The notes: generated by a model from the letters alone, not told the origin. 64,000 nt of DNA from Bacteroidaceae bacterium (GCA_017548075.1 JAFYNL010000036.1:1-64000); one strand, 5' to 3'; numbered from the stretch's first letter, positions 53,546 through 62,767 are shown. Translations and numbers: made by a program.

Positions 53546-55012
53546 ATGATAAAGAAAAAAGGGCCGGCTATCGTCAGTTCTGGAAACGAGTTGGTACAGC
53601 GGTTTGCGGACAATCGGGACAAGGATATTATTCTCAATCCTGTGAGTTACACGCAGATACGCGGTAACTTCTCTTTGGTGCAGACGAATCTGATGATTGC
53701 CATCATTGCTCAACTGCAAGATAGGATACGCGAACAGCTCAGTGTGGGTGAGAGCACTTTCCTGTTCAAGCCAGAGGATTTGTCGGGTAATTTGCTCAAC
53801 TTCGAGATTCCTCTGAAAGAGCTTGGCATCAATCCCAAAAAGTATGGCGAACTGGAGGCTGCTTGCGATGCTTTGCTTCATGTCGATATGTCCTACAAAC
53901 GCTATGACGAACACGAGCGTTTGGAGTATAATGTGAAGCAGAACATTTTTCATAGTATTGAGTTTCCGACGGCTGTACTCAATGCTGCTGGCGAGAAGGT
54001 TGCCTACAAAGGCGGTCAGCGCAGAAAGGGTGTCATTAAGATTCAAATGGTTGATGAGAGTGCTCGCGAAATCCTGAATCTTCGCAAAGGTTATACCCGA
54101 CATTTGAGAGGCATCACTCAGCTTTGCCGCAGTCCTCGAACGCCTCGCCTCTACATCTATCTGAGTGCTTGGCGAAAGATAGGCGAGTGTACAGTCAACT
54201 ACATCGACCTGAAGGAGTTCTTCGGAGTGCTCACTTTCAGCAAGGACCGCAAACGCATAGTTGACAATAAGTACTTCAAGTACGGCGCTTTCCATCGAGA
54301 TGTGCTCGATCCTGTGCTTCGTGAGATGAAGAAACTCTCGGACGAGGGCCAAATAGAGTTCTGCTTCGAGTACGAACCTGTTTATCCTTATGGCGTTCAT
54401 CGAGGCGACCCAGACAGCATACATTTCACCATCATCGAAGGCAAGATGGGGCAGGCTCAGCAGCACGAAAACTACTTAGGCAAGATGCGTGCAAAACTCA
54501 TTACTAGTTACAGGCTTCAGCCGAGTGAATGGGCAAAACTCGAGGACCTCATCTACGATGGTCTCGACCTCAAGGAAGAGTTGGCTCGCATCGACAAACT
54601 CGTCGAAGAGAAGCAGCCCGACAATGTTCATGCTTATGTAACGGAGGTGCTTTATCGTTGGTTGAAGGAGCAGCAGAAGTTCAAAGGACAACCTGAGTTT
54701 ACGGAAGCAGTCGAGGTGAAGGACGAAGAGCCGGATCGTCCTTATGTTCAGCCCATTTATCAAGAGAAGTGGAACCTCTGGATGGAGAAGGCTCGCGAAC
54801 GTCTTGGCGATGAATTCTACAACACATATATGACTTGTGCCAGCCTTTGGGCTGTTCGCGAAAAGGAGAAACTGGTCTTTGTTTCGGTTCCCAACAAGTT
54901 CGTTTCAGAGCAGTGGGAGGAGCGAATCGGCGAGATTATCAGTTACTTCTATAGCGCTTTTGGAGCCGACAAGAAGATGACTTACATTTTCCAAGACCAG
55001 TTTTATAAGTAA
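53546..55012 (+). CDS. plasmid-type replication initiator (Rep_3/RepB) with DnaA domain I-like C-terminus
   Basis: 488 residues from ATG 53546; upstream ATGs at 53489 and 53501 lie within the promoter. Residues about 25-300 look like the two winged helices of Rep_3 initiators (VQTNLMIAIIAQLQDRI; KKYGELEAACDALLHVDMSY; RHLRGITQLCRSPRTPRLYIYL). A linker with acidic residues follows. Residues about 405-484 resemble DnaA domain I: WNLWMEKARERLGDEF, then VFVSVPNKFVSEQWEERIG and FGADKKMTYIF, comparable with the APNRFVLDW...FGAD-type pattern in DnaA. In DnaA this domain recruits the DnaB helicase and promotes oligomerisation. Likely binds the iterons upstream and starts replication. It ends directly before msrC. 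Confidence 0.8.
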   Translation: MIKKKGPAIVSSGNELVQRFADNRDKDIILNPVSYTQIRGNFSLVQTNLMIAIIAQLQDRIREQLSVGESTFLFKPEDLSGNLLNFEIPLKELGINPKKYGELEAACDALLHVDMSYKRYDEHERLEYNVKQNIFHSIEFPTAVLNAAGEKVAYKGGQRRKGVIKIQMVDESAREILNLRKGYTRHLRGITQLCRSPRTPRLYIYLSAWRKIGECTVNYIDLKEFFGVLTFSKDRKRIVDNKYFKYGAFHRDVLDPVLREMKKLSDEGQIEFCFEYEPVYPYGVHRGDPDSIHFTIIEGKMGQAQQHENYLGKMRAKLITSYRLQPSEWAKLEDLIYDGLDLKEELARIDKLVEEKQPDNVHAYVTEVLYRWLKEQQKFKGQPEFTEAVEVKDEEPDRPYVQPIYQEKWNLWMEKARERLGDEFYNTYMTCASLWAVREKEKLVFVSVPNKFVSEQWEERIGEIISYFYSAFGADKKMTYIFQDQFYK

Positions 55013-55480
55013 ATGGCGGAGCAGTTAATCATAAAAGGCGAGACAAAGCAGGAGCGATACGAAGCTCTTTTGCCTCAGATAAAGGCTGTGGTTGAAGACG
55101 AGCCCGACCTCATTGCCAATATGGCGAATGTTGCGGCTATGCTTCATGAGACTTTCGGCTTCTGGTGGACAGGCTTCTATCGCGTTGTTGATGAGGAGTT
55201 GGTGCTAGGTCCGTTTCAAGGTCCGATGGCTTGCACTCGCATCAAGAAGGGTAGGGGAGTCTGCGGAACTGCTTGGCTGAAGGAAGAGACGCAAGTTGTT
55301 CCCGATGTCGATAAGTTTCCTGGTCATATTGCTTGCTCGTCGGCCTCAAGAAGCGAGATTGTCGTCCCTGTCTTTCAGGAGGGCAAAGTCGTCGCAGTCC
55401 TCGATATCGATAGTGCTCAGCTTGCCACTTTCGACGAGACAGACCGCCAATATCTAGAACGAATCGTACAAATATTATAA
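55013..55480 (+). CDS. msrC: free methionine-(R)-sulfoxide reductase (GAF domain)
   Basis: 155 residues forming one GAF domain. Cysteines C74, C84 and C108 have the 10- and 24-residue spacing of the catalytic/resolving cysteines of fRMsr. The WWTGFYRV, GPFQGPMACTRIKKGRGVCG and DIDSAQLATFDETD blocks are diagnostic. It reduces free methionine-R-sulfoxide in the cytoplasm. The ATG follows the rep stop with no gap, so it may be read through from the Rep promoter, an odd pairing for a housekeeping enzyme. Confidence 0.95.
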   Translation: MAEQLIIKGETKQERYEALLPQIKAVVEDEPDLIANMANVAAMLHETFGFWWTGFYRVVDEELVLGPFQGPMACTRIKKGRGVCGTAWLKEETQVVPDVDKFPGHIACSSASRSEIVVPVFQEGKVVAVLDIDSAQLATFDETDRQYLERIVQIL

Positions 55481-55486
55481 TGTAAT

Positions 55487-57046
55487 ATGAAGAAGCTAAC
55501 TATCCTGTTCTTTGTGTGCTTGGCAGCCTTTATGAGGGTTCAGGCACAAAATGTTTCGAGCAACGAGTTCGTCAATCCCATTGTTCGAGCCGACTTTCCT
55601 GATCCCGATGTCATTCGCGTCGGAACCACTTACTATATGGTAAGTACGACGATGTTCCACTTTCCTGGAGCCACCATTCTCAAGTCGCAAGACCTTGTGA
55701 ATTGGGAGTATTGTTGTCAGCCTTTGAAGATGTTGCTCGACAACGATAAATACAACCTCAAGAACGGCGAGAATGCTTATGCAAAGGGCATGTGGGCGTC
55801 GTCGATGAAGTACCACAATGGCAAGATTTACCTCCTCATCAATGGCAACGATAACAGAGCTTGGCTCCTTTCGGCAGCCGATCCAGAAGGCGATTGGGAG
55901 GTGAAACGCCTTTCTCGCAACTACTATGATCCGGGTATGCTCTTCGATGGCGATAAGGTCTATATTGCTTGCGGCTACAACCATATTAATATGTGTGAGT
56001 TGGATGCCGATTTCAACTTCATTCGAGAGAAGGAAATTATCGTTCGCGAAAACTCTGGGCTCGAGGGTTGCCACCTTTATAAGATAGGCGAATACTACTA
56101 TCTCTATTCCACTTATGGCGGCTATCCAAGCGGTCAGGTTGCTTTCCGTTCGAAGAATCCTTTTGGGCCTTTCGAGGAGAAAGTGCTTGTGGAGAAGCGA
56201 TATGGAAGAGACATCAATACCATCCATCAAGGTGCTCTCTTGCAGGATGTTGCAGGCAATTGGTGGACGGTAATGCAGGAGGATTTGGGTGCTCTTGGTC
56301 GCTTCCCCAATCTGTTGCCTGTCACTTGGGAAGATGGTTGGCCTGTAGTGGCTGGCGGCGTAAGACCTCCTGTCACTTTTGTCGATAAAATCAAAGGTCC
56401 TGCAAGTTCTGGCGACAAGAATGTCAAGCCTTTGCCCACTTCCGACGACTTCTCTGCTAAGGAGTTGGGAATGCAATGGCAATGGAATCACAATCCTGTC
56501 TCTGAGGCTTGGAGCCTTAGTGAGCGTTCAGGTTGGCTGCGACTCAAGACTGTTGGCGTTAATCAGGAACTTCATCAGGCTCAGGGAATGCTTACTCAGC
56601 GCATCTTTGCCGATAAGGAGAAGCCCAGCACAGGCACTATTCGACTTGATGTCAGGAAGCTCAAGGAAGGTGATCGGGCAGGCATCTGCATCTTCCAAGA
56701 CCCTTATGCTCAGCTTTGTGTGGAGAAGACGAAGAAGGGTTATCAGTTGCTTTGGAGGCAGGATAAGGTTCGAAATGCTGGTAGAGGATTTGTGGCAGAA
56801 GAAATGAAGCAAACCATCAAGCCAAAGAAGGGAATAGTTTATCTGAGAGGTCTCATTCAGTATGGAGAGAATAAGGCTCGCTTCCAGTATTCTCTCGATG
56901 GAAAGACTTGGCAGGCCTTTGGTGGCGAGACGCAGCAGACCTTCAACCTCACGGTCTTTGTAGGTTCTCGCTTTGGCCTTTTCTGCTATGCCACAAAGAA
57001 GAACGGCGGTTATGCCGACTTCGATTGGTTTAGCACAGAACCTTAG
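55487..57046 (+). CDS. glycoside hydrolase family 43 (beta-xylosidase/arabinofuranosidase type)
   Basis: 519 residues with a signal peptide (about 1-20). The five-bladed propeller starts NPIVRADFPDPDVIRVG, with D39 in PDP as likely general base. Further blocks are YYDPGMLFD (pKa-modulating Asp) and LEGCHLYKIG (likely acid Glu). Residues about 320-519 form a beta-sandwich with WQWNHNP and RFGLFCYATKKNGGYADFDWF, as in the C-terminal domain of GH43_12-like enzymes. It acts on xylan or arabinan side chains outside the cytoplasm. It follows msrC by 6 nt. A 22-bp-type repeat begins at its stop codon. Confidence 0.9.
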   Translation: MKKLTILFFVCLAAFMRVQAQNVSSNEFVNPIVRADFPDPDVIRVGTTYYMVSTTMFHFPGATILKSQDLVNWEYCCQPLKMLLDNDKYNLKNGENAYAKGMWASSMKYHNGKIYLLINGNDNRAWLLSAADPEGDWEVKRLSRNYYDPGMLFDGDKVYIACGYNHINMCELDADFNFIREKEIIVRENSGLEGCHLYKIGEYYYLYSTYGGYPSGQVAFRSKNPFGPFEEKVLVEKRYGRDINTIHQGALLQDVAGNWWTVMQEDLGALGRFPNLLPVTWEDGWPVVAGGVRPPVTFVDKIKGPASSGDKNVKPLPTSDDFSAKELGMQWQWNHNPVSEAWSLSERSGWLRLKTVGVNQELHQAQGMLTQRIFADKEKPSTGTIRLDVRKLKEGDRAGICIFQDPYAQLCVEKTKKGYQLLWRQDKVRNAGRGFVAEEMKQTIKPKKGIVYLRGLIQYGENKARFQYSLDGKTWQAFGGETQQTFNLTVFVGSRFGLFCYATKKNGGYADFDWFSTEP

Positions 57047-57124
57047 TTAAGTTCGCAAACGACTGCAGTTAAGTTGCCCAACTTAACACGTTAACTTTGC
57101 CAACGTAACTGGGGTTGTTTTGAG
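57047..57124. repeat. 22-bp repeat family, copy D
   Basis: Plus strand: CGCAAACGACTGCAGTTAAG, then one palindromic unit AACACGTTAACTTTGCCAAC and the tail AACTGGGGTTGTTTTGAG. It begins at the last base of the GH43 stop codon. It matches copy E over most of its length. Confidence 0.85.
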
Positions 57125-57132
57125 ACAAGCCA

Positions 57133-57170
57133 CAAAAAAGGGGAAGCCTTCAAAAGCCTCCCCTCTTTTT
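57133..57170. terminator. bidirectional terminator between GH43 and GH20
   Basis: A stem AAAAAGGGGA-GCCTT / AAGCC-TCCCCTCTTTTT with small imperfections. The A-run on one side and T-run on the other serve both converging genes. Confidence 0.8.
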
Positions 57171-57172
57171 GT

Positions 57173-58888
57173 TTACTCAACCTCGTCGCAATAAACGACG
57201 CCCATTTTTTTGTAGAGCTTCTTCAACTGAGGCAGACGTTTCTTCCAATCCTCGAAGTCCTTCTGCTCTGGCTTGCACCATTGCACTTCGCTCATGGAAG
57301 CCAATCGAGGTAACAACTGATAGAGAGCGTGCTCGGGATAAGCTATATGCTCTGTCCAAAGGTTGGTCTGAACGCCAAGGATGTAGTCGCCTTCCTCTTC
57401 GCTCAGCTCTTCAGGAACAAGCGGTTCGAAGCTGTACATCTTCGAGCAGGAGACAACATAACTGTCAGTTGTTCGAGGTGACTTGCTGAGGTCGGCAAGC
57501 TGCGGATGGTCGATGTAGGCATAGACATTGGGGCTCATGATGACACGATGCTTCTGCTTGGCAGCTGCGACTCCGCCTTTGGTTCCGCGCCAAGACATCA
57601 CAATAGCGTCCTCAGTCAGTCCGCCAGCAAGAATCTCGTCCCAACCAATCAGGCTGCGACCCTTTGAAGCGAGGAACTGCTCAATCTCCTGATTGATATA
57701 AGACTGGAGTTTGTTCTCGGCACTTCTGCCATCCTGACTACCTCTTTGGTCGCCGCCTTCCACCTTAACATTCTCAGTCGTCAAGCCCAGCTCCTTGATC
57801 TTTGCCTGACACTTTGGACATTGCTTCCAGCGGTCTTTCGGACATTCGTCGCCACCAATGTGAATGTAGGGAGAGGGGAAGACATCGCAAAGCTCACCGA
57901 AGACGGTCTTCAAGAAGGTCAGCGTCTCAGGATTGCCTCCACAAAGCACTTCGCGCATCACTCCCCAATGAGGAGCAACGGGATACGGGCCACCTGTGCA
58001 ACCGAGATTCGGGAAGACATGAAGGGCGCTTTGCATGTGTCCGGGCATATCTATTTCAGGGACAACATTGATGTAACGCTCAGCCGCATACTTAACGACT
58101 TCGCGACATTCTTCCTGAGTATAGTAGCCGCCATAAGGGATGTTGTCGTAGAGGCGCACTTTTGCTGCGGCGATGATGCTCTTCTCACGCACGCTACCTT
58201 TCTTTGCAAGGTCGGGCAGAGCCTTCACTTCGAAGCGCCAGCCCTGGTCTTCCGTCAAGTGCCAATGGAACTGATTGCAGCCATGAAGCGCCATTACATC
58301 GAGGAACTGCTTGATGAACTCGACTGAGAAGAAGTGTCGACCGCAATCCAGCAGGACTCCGCGATAAGTGAAGCGAGGCTGGTCGGTAATCTCTACATAA
58401 GGCATCATTCCCAAGTCGGGCCTTTCAGGAAGGCATTTGCGAAGCGTCTGGGCACCGCGGAACAGGCCAACAGGTTCGAAGGCAGTCAGCTCAATGCCCT
58501 TCTCTGTCACCTTCATGGTGTAGCTTTCTTTCTGTTGCTCAGTCAAAACGACGGGCTTTTTGCTCTTTTTGCCTTTAGGAGCGGTAGGAGAGACGAGACG
58601 CAACTGAATCTTGGCGTTCTTGTCATTGGGAGTCAACTGAAGGCTCAAGCCCGTAGCTTCCTTCGTCCATTCCTGCAGGAACTGAGCGATACGAGTGCAC
58701 TCTGCATTGTTCGCGTCGTAGCTGATGCCCATTCCCTCTTTAAGCATAAAGAGTACCTTCTTGCTCGGGTCTGTCTTCACTTCCTTAGGGAGAGGGATGA
58801 CGTTGTAATTGACTTCATACAGCTCGTCTGCCGAGACAAAAGAGCTAAAGAAAACAAGAAATGTAGATAATAAAAGGAGTCTTTTCAT
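57173..58888 (-). CDS. beta-N-acetylhexosaminidase (GH20)
   Basis: 571 residues with a signal peptide (about 1-20). A GH20b-type N-terminal domain precedes the barrel. RGVLLDCGRHFF (176-187), HWHLTEDQGWR (208-218) and HIGGDE (343-348) are present, with D347-E348 the substrate-assisted catalytic pair. It releases terminal GlcNAc or GalNAc from glycans in the periplasm or at the surface. It ends at the shared terminator and lies 26 nt downstream of the secreted phosphoesterase gene, so the two may be co-transcribed. Confidence 0.95.
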   Translation of the reverse strand: MKRLLLLSTFLVFFSSFVSADELYEVNYNVIPLPKEVKTDPSKKVLFMLKEGMGISYDANNAECTRIAQFLQEWTKEATGLSLQLTPNDKNAKIQLRLVSPTAPKGKKSKKPVVLTEQQKESYTMKVTEKGIELTAFEPVGLFRGAQTLRKCLPERPDLGMMPYVEITDQPRFTYRGVLLDCGRHFFSVEFIKQFLDVMALHGCNQFHWHLTEDQGWRFEVKALPDLAKKGSVREKSIIAAAKVRLYDNIPYGGYYTQEECREVVKYAAERYINVVPEIDMPGHMQSALHVFPNLGCTGGPYPVAPHWGVMREVLCGGNPETLTFLKTVFGELCDVFPSPYIHIGGDECPKDRWKQCPKCQAKIKELGLTTENVKVEGGDQRGSQDGRSAENKLQSYINQEIEQFLASKGRSLIGWDEILAGGLTEDAIVMSWRGTKGGVAAAKQKHRVIMSPNVYAYIDHPQLADLSKSPRTTDSYVVSCSKMYSFEPLVPEELSEEEGDYILGVQTNLWTEHIAYPEHALYQLLPRLASMSEVQWCKPEQKDFEDWKKRLPQLKKLYKKMGVVYCDEVE

Positions 58889-58914
58889 AGGAAATATAAT
58901 GTTTTAAGTGATTA

Positions 58915-61884
58915 CTATTCAGTTGGCACGCCACCAAGACTTTGTACTTGAACATCCGAAAGGGCTTCCTTCCAGAAGCGAATCTCAGCAGTTTCGATAG
59001 CTTTCTCTTCCCCGTTATCATCGGCAAAGAAGAGGGCACCAGTACTGAGCTGCCAATGTTGTGAGCTGGCAGAAGTGCTTCGTCCAACCTTTGTTCCATC
59101 GATATAGACGGCACCATAGTTGTCCTTAACCACAAACATGACTCTATGCCACTTGCCAGGAGTAAGGCTGCCGTTGTAGCCAAGTCCTGCATTATTCAGT
59201 CCTACTTGAGCATTCTTAATGAAGAGGCTGCCGTCCTTTCCATTAGTAAGACCATTCTGAAGAAGTGGACTGTAGTCGGTAAGGTCTGTTGCACGAATAT
59301 CCCACATAACAGAATAGGTGCTCATGCTTGACACTCCGAGGTTGGAAGTCATCATCAAGCTTGAGCCTTTGGGAAGAGCAAGTGCTTTGTTCTCTGCTGT
59401 CGGACCTGCCACAACAGAGATATTGGCTTCGGCAATTGTGTTGTATGTTGTTACGCTGCCATTTGAATGTTTGGCTGCTTTGAGGGTGGCAACGCCAGTT
59501 CCTGCTAATATATCTGCAGTATTGTCGAATGTCCAAGAGCCTGTTGCTTCGGGAACAGTGACTGGTTCGGGAATCTCGTTTGGATTGACTTTACCGAGTT
59601 TCGTTACCTGACCATTGGTGAGAGCCTTATCCCAGAAACGAATCTCAGAGGTTTCTATTTGATGCTCCTCGCCATTCTCATCAGCAAAGAAGAGGACAGC
59701 TTTGCCCAGTTGCCAATGTACATCATTAGCAGAAGTGCTTTGACCGATGAGTGTTCCGTCGAGATAAACCTTGATAGCATTGTTTTTAACAACAACGACT
59801 ACGCGATACCATTTATCATTATCAAGGAAACCATTATAGCCCAAACCATTGGAGTTCAGACCAATTTTTCCGTTACTGATAAAGAGACTTCCGTCCTTGC
59901 TGTTCGTGGGATCATTCTGGAAGAGTGGTGTAAAGCCATCAAGCTCTGTAGAATGAATATCCATGAGCAAACTGTAAGTGCTAAGACTGGCAGCTTCAAG
60001 GTTGGTAGTCATCAAAAGACTCGAGTTCACGGGAACGACAATAGCTCCGTTTCCTTCAAAAGGACCAGTTACGGGAACAATGCCTAAGTCTTCAAGATCG
60101 AAGACATCTACATTGCCTTGGGAATGAGCTGTACCCTGAAGCGTTGCGACTCCTGTTCCAGCCAAGAGATCGTCTGGATTGTCGAAAGTCCACCAGCCAA
60201 CAGGATCGGGTGCAGGAGCATCGTCGGCAATAGTCTTGAAGGTGGCCGTCAAAGGAACAGACTGATTGTCCCATGAGTCGTAGGCAGTCACTTCGGCAGT
60301 ATATTCTGTTCCCTCGGCCAAGCCATCAATATTATAGGAAAGCGTTTGTGGCATATCTTTCGTAAGGTAGAACTGAGAGAAGACGAAAGCACTCTTGACT
60401 TCAGTTTCGCCTTTAAGGACACGAACTCTATAGCGGAAGACGCATTCATTGTCTCTGGCTTGCGGGAAGGTAATTGTCACATCATTAGGATAAGCGTCGA
60501 TTTTCAGTTGAGCGCTTTTTGTGAATACAGGAGCGGGAAGTCCGTCTCGAAGAGGAACATTATTAGGATTGTCGTCTGCATCACGAATGTCTGCGTATTC
60601 AAACATGCTGCCATCGAAGGGAGCCTTCAGTACCCAGCGATGGTCGGGATCAATCTCCAAGCCGCGATAAGTATCGTAGCGACGTATCTCGATGTCGCCG
60701 TTGGGCTGCTCCGTGAGTATCATACCTTCAGTAACGTTCTTGAAGCCTTCAGGATGTATGCCTGCTTCTACTGCACCAGGATTAATCTCGGAATAGGTGA
60801 TGCTACCAGTATTGATGCCGGTATAGTAATTGTTGCGAGAGCTATTAGGGTTGGCTCCTTGATGGATGCTGCGGGGGTCGCCAAGTGGATAGTGGCTGTG
60901 ACCGCCGAAGATAACGACTTGCGGGTATTGGTTCAGGACAGGGTTCAGCACCTTCATGGCCCAGGCTGCGCCCTCGATTTCTCCCCAAGAACTGTAACAA
61001 GTCCAGCGTGGAGGTACATGAGTGAAGACAAAGATGGGCTTGCCAGGAGCGTCCTCGGCAGCTTGCTTCAGGTAGCGTTTAAGGGTACTAACCACAGTAG
61101 AGGGATAGGAGGCCGTACCGTTGCTGGCATTATCGTCGTTGTTGGCAGAACCACGGACGCTTATTGTGATGAAGGGATAGCCTTTGATGAGGACATACTG
61201 GTCGAGAGGATAAGATTTGTTCCCGTTGAAGGCCTTCAGACCAGACTTGTAGTTGTTTTGTCCACTACCATTGTAGTTGTCGTGGTTGCCCATCATGAAA
61301 AGGAAGTTGTCAACGGGATTAACGAAGTTCTCGCTATTGCCGAAGAGCTGCACAAATTCTGTGTATTGGTTCGTGTCGCCGTGATCGGTAAGGTCGCCAA
61401 CGACAGCTAAAGCGTCGAGTTTGCTCAAACTTGTCAAATATTGAAGAGAATTTGAAACCTTTTCTGCATATCTTCCGCCATAATTGTTGCCGACATGCGT
61501 GTCGGAGATGACTGCGAAAGCGAGTCGAGCCTCTTGCTTGACGGTAATGAGCAACGGATGGAAGTCCTTACTGCGAACTGAGAGAATGGCGGTTCGAACA
61601 TCGTCGGAAGTGTTTTCTGTCACATTAAGAGTGAGTGTGCTAGCTGCGAAGGAAGCCTCGCACCAATCGGCATTGCTCGTAACTGTTGCGTTTTGATTGG
61701 TCTCAACCTCAATGTTATGAGTCTTTGCGACGAATGGAAGAGTTATCACGCCCTCGACAATCTTGTCGGAGGAGAAAGTGGCTGAGCCAGGAGTGGCCAG
61801 CGAACTTACGACATAGTTCTGTGCCCAAGTCTGTGGCATCCACAAAGCGGCAAAGAACGAAAGGAGGAGAATATGTTTTTTCAT
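58915..61884 (-). CDS. secreted metallophosphoesterase with BACON and two LamG-type domains
   Basis: 989 residues from the start that opens a signal peptide (MKKHILLLSFFAALWMPQTW); an upstream ATG at 61908 is less likely. Residues about 55-118 are BACON-like (SNADWCEASFAASTLTLNVT). A calcineurin-type domain follows with FAVISDTHVG, VVGDLTDHG, MMGNHDNY, FTHVPP and FGGHSHYPLG. Then a fibronectin III-like domain, and two concanavalin/LamG-like modules (about 580-770 and 785-980) that are near copies of each other (GYNGFLDNDKWYRVVVVVK; GYNGSLTPGKWHRVMFVVK). Probably hydrolyses extracellular phosphodiesters or phosphomonoesters while binding a polymer; the substrate is unknown. It shares a unit with the GH20 gene. 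Confidence 0.85.
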   Translation of the reverse strand: MKKHILLLSFFAALWMPQTWAQNYVVSSLATPGSATFSSDKIVEGVITLPFVAKTHNIEVETNQNATVTSNADWCEASFAASTLTLNVTENTSDDVRTAILSVRSKDFHPLLITVKQEARLAFAVISDTHVGNNYGGRYAEKVSNSLQYLTSLSKLDALAVVGDLTDHGDTNQYTEFVQLFGNSENFVNPVDNFLFMMGNHDNYNGSGQNNYKSGLKAFNGNKSYPLDQYVLIKGYPFITISVRGSANNDDNASNGTASYPSTVVSTLKRYLKQAAEDAPGKPIFVFTHVPPRWTCYSSWGEIEGAAWAMKVLNPVLNQYPQVVIFGGHSHYPLGDPRSIHQGANPNSSRNNYYTGINTGSITYSEINPGAVEAGIHPEGFKNVTEGMILTEQPNGDIEIRRYDTYRGLEIDPDHRWVLKAPFDGSMFEYADIRDADDNPNNVPLRDGLPAPVFTKSAQLKIDAYPNDVTITFPQARDNECVFRYRVRVLKGETEVKSAFVFSQFYLTKDMPQTLSYNIDGLAEGTEYTAEVTAYDSWDNQSVPLTATFKTIADDAPAPDPVGWWTFDNPDDLLAGTGVATLQGTAHSQGNVDVFDLEDLGIVPVTGPFEGNGAIVVPVNSSLLMTTNLEAASLSTYSLLMDIHSTELDGFTPLFQNDPTNSKDGSLFISNGKIGLNSNGLGYNGFLDNDKWYRVVVVVKNNAIKVYLDGTLIGQSTSANDVHWQLGKAVLFFADENGEEHQIETSEIRFWDKALTNGQVTKLGKVNPNEIPEPVTVPEATGSWTFDNTADILAGTGVATLKAAKHSNGSVTTYNTIAEANISVVAGPTAENKALALPKGSSLMMTSNLGVSSMSTYSVMWDIRATDLTDYSPLLQNGLTNGKDGSLFIKNAQVGLNNAGLGYNGSLTPGKWHRVMFVVKDNYGAVYIDGTKVGRSTSASSQHWQLSTGALFFADDNGEEKAIETAEIRFWKEALSDVQVQSLGGVPTE

Positions 61885-61932
61885 TGTTGTAAATGTCTTA
61901 AAAGTCAATATTCATGTTTCAAAGTTCTCTGT

Positions 61933-62676
61933 TTATGGAATTGCCACCTTGAAGGCCTTCTGAGGCAGTTTCACAAGGTAAACGCCTGTGGCCAAGCGAG
62001 TTGTGCGTGGCATTTCCTCGCCTTGAGAGTTGAACAACTGCCATTCAGGACAGCCTTTCACAGAGATTCTTTTGTTCTTTACGCTGATAACTGGACGAAC
62101 GGCCTGGGTTGTGGCGATTCCTGTCTCTATCTCAACTGGGAAGAACTTCCAGCCTACAATGGACGAGCTTGCATCCGACTCAGGATATGAAAGAGGTTCG
62201 CTCTCTATGTAGGCCGAAGCAAGACAACGATTCACGCCATCGTCCTCAACACTTTCCAACTGGAAAGCATCGTCGCCAAGCGAGGTGACTGTGAAGCCAG
62301 GAACGCTTCCATCCGCAAGCTTGGTTGCATTGAATTCTCCCATATTTGCGGAGATGTTGCTGATCTGATTGCCTGTAGAACGATTGGTGATGATGATTTT
62401 TCCGTCTTCGCCAGCAGTAAGTTTCCATTGCGAATGGATGTCTTCCGTTTCTGTAGGCAGCAGATAAATATAACTGAGATTAATATCCTCAGTCTCAGGG
62501 CCAAGGTCGGTCATTGCATATCCATCCATTCCTGTAGCAGCATTGCAGATTCGATACCAATAAGTGGTCTCGTCATTGCTCAACTGCAACTCGGAGTCAA
62601 AGTCTTGGGCAATTGCTGACAAAGAGGCCAGCAAAGCTACACCCAAAGAAATTGTTTTGAGCGATTTGTAGGTCAT
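61933..62676 (-). CDS. small secreted protein with sorting-like C-terminal tail
   Basis: 247 residues from ATG 62676, which begins a signal peptide (MTYKSLKTISLGVALLASL). The frame extends to 62721 but that start lies in the promoter. The body (TTYWYRICNAATGMDGYAM; GKIIITNRSTGNQIS) has the look of a ricin/beta-trefoil-type lectin repeat. The last about 65 residues (ISVKGCPEWQLFNSQGEE...GVYLVKLPQKAFKV) fit a type IX secretion-like sorting domain. Function unknown. It lies 48 nt upstream of the phosphoesterase gene and may be co-transcribed with it. Confidence 0.75.
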   Translation of the reverse strand: MTYKSLKTISLGVALLASLSAIAQDFDSELQLSNDETTYWYRICNAATGMDGYAMTDLGPETEDINLSYIYLLPTETEDIHSQWKLTAGEDGKIIITNRSTGNQISNISANMGEFNATKLADGSVPGFTVTSLGDDAFQLESVEDDGVNRCLASAYIESEPLSYPESDASSSIVGWKFFPVEIETGIATTQAVRPVISVKNKRISVKGCPEWQLFNSQGEEMPRTTRLATGVYLVKLPQKAFKVAIP

Positions 62677-62720
62677 AGTTGCGAGTTTATTATTTATATA
62701 TAATGTATGTATTTTCGCCA

Positions 62721-62751
62721 CAAAGATACTTAATTTTTCCTTTGTGCCAAA
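62721..62751 (-). promoter_or_regulatory. promoter of the small secreted protein/phosphoesterase/GH20 unit
   Basis: Minus strand TTTG (62751-62748), 19-nt spacer, TATCTTTG (62728-62721): full consensus, 44 nt before the ATG at 62676. Confidence 0.8.
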
Positions 62752-62767
62752 ACGAAAGCATGAAAAC

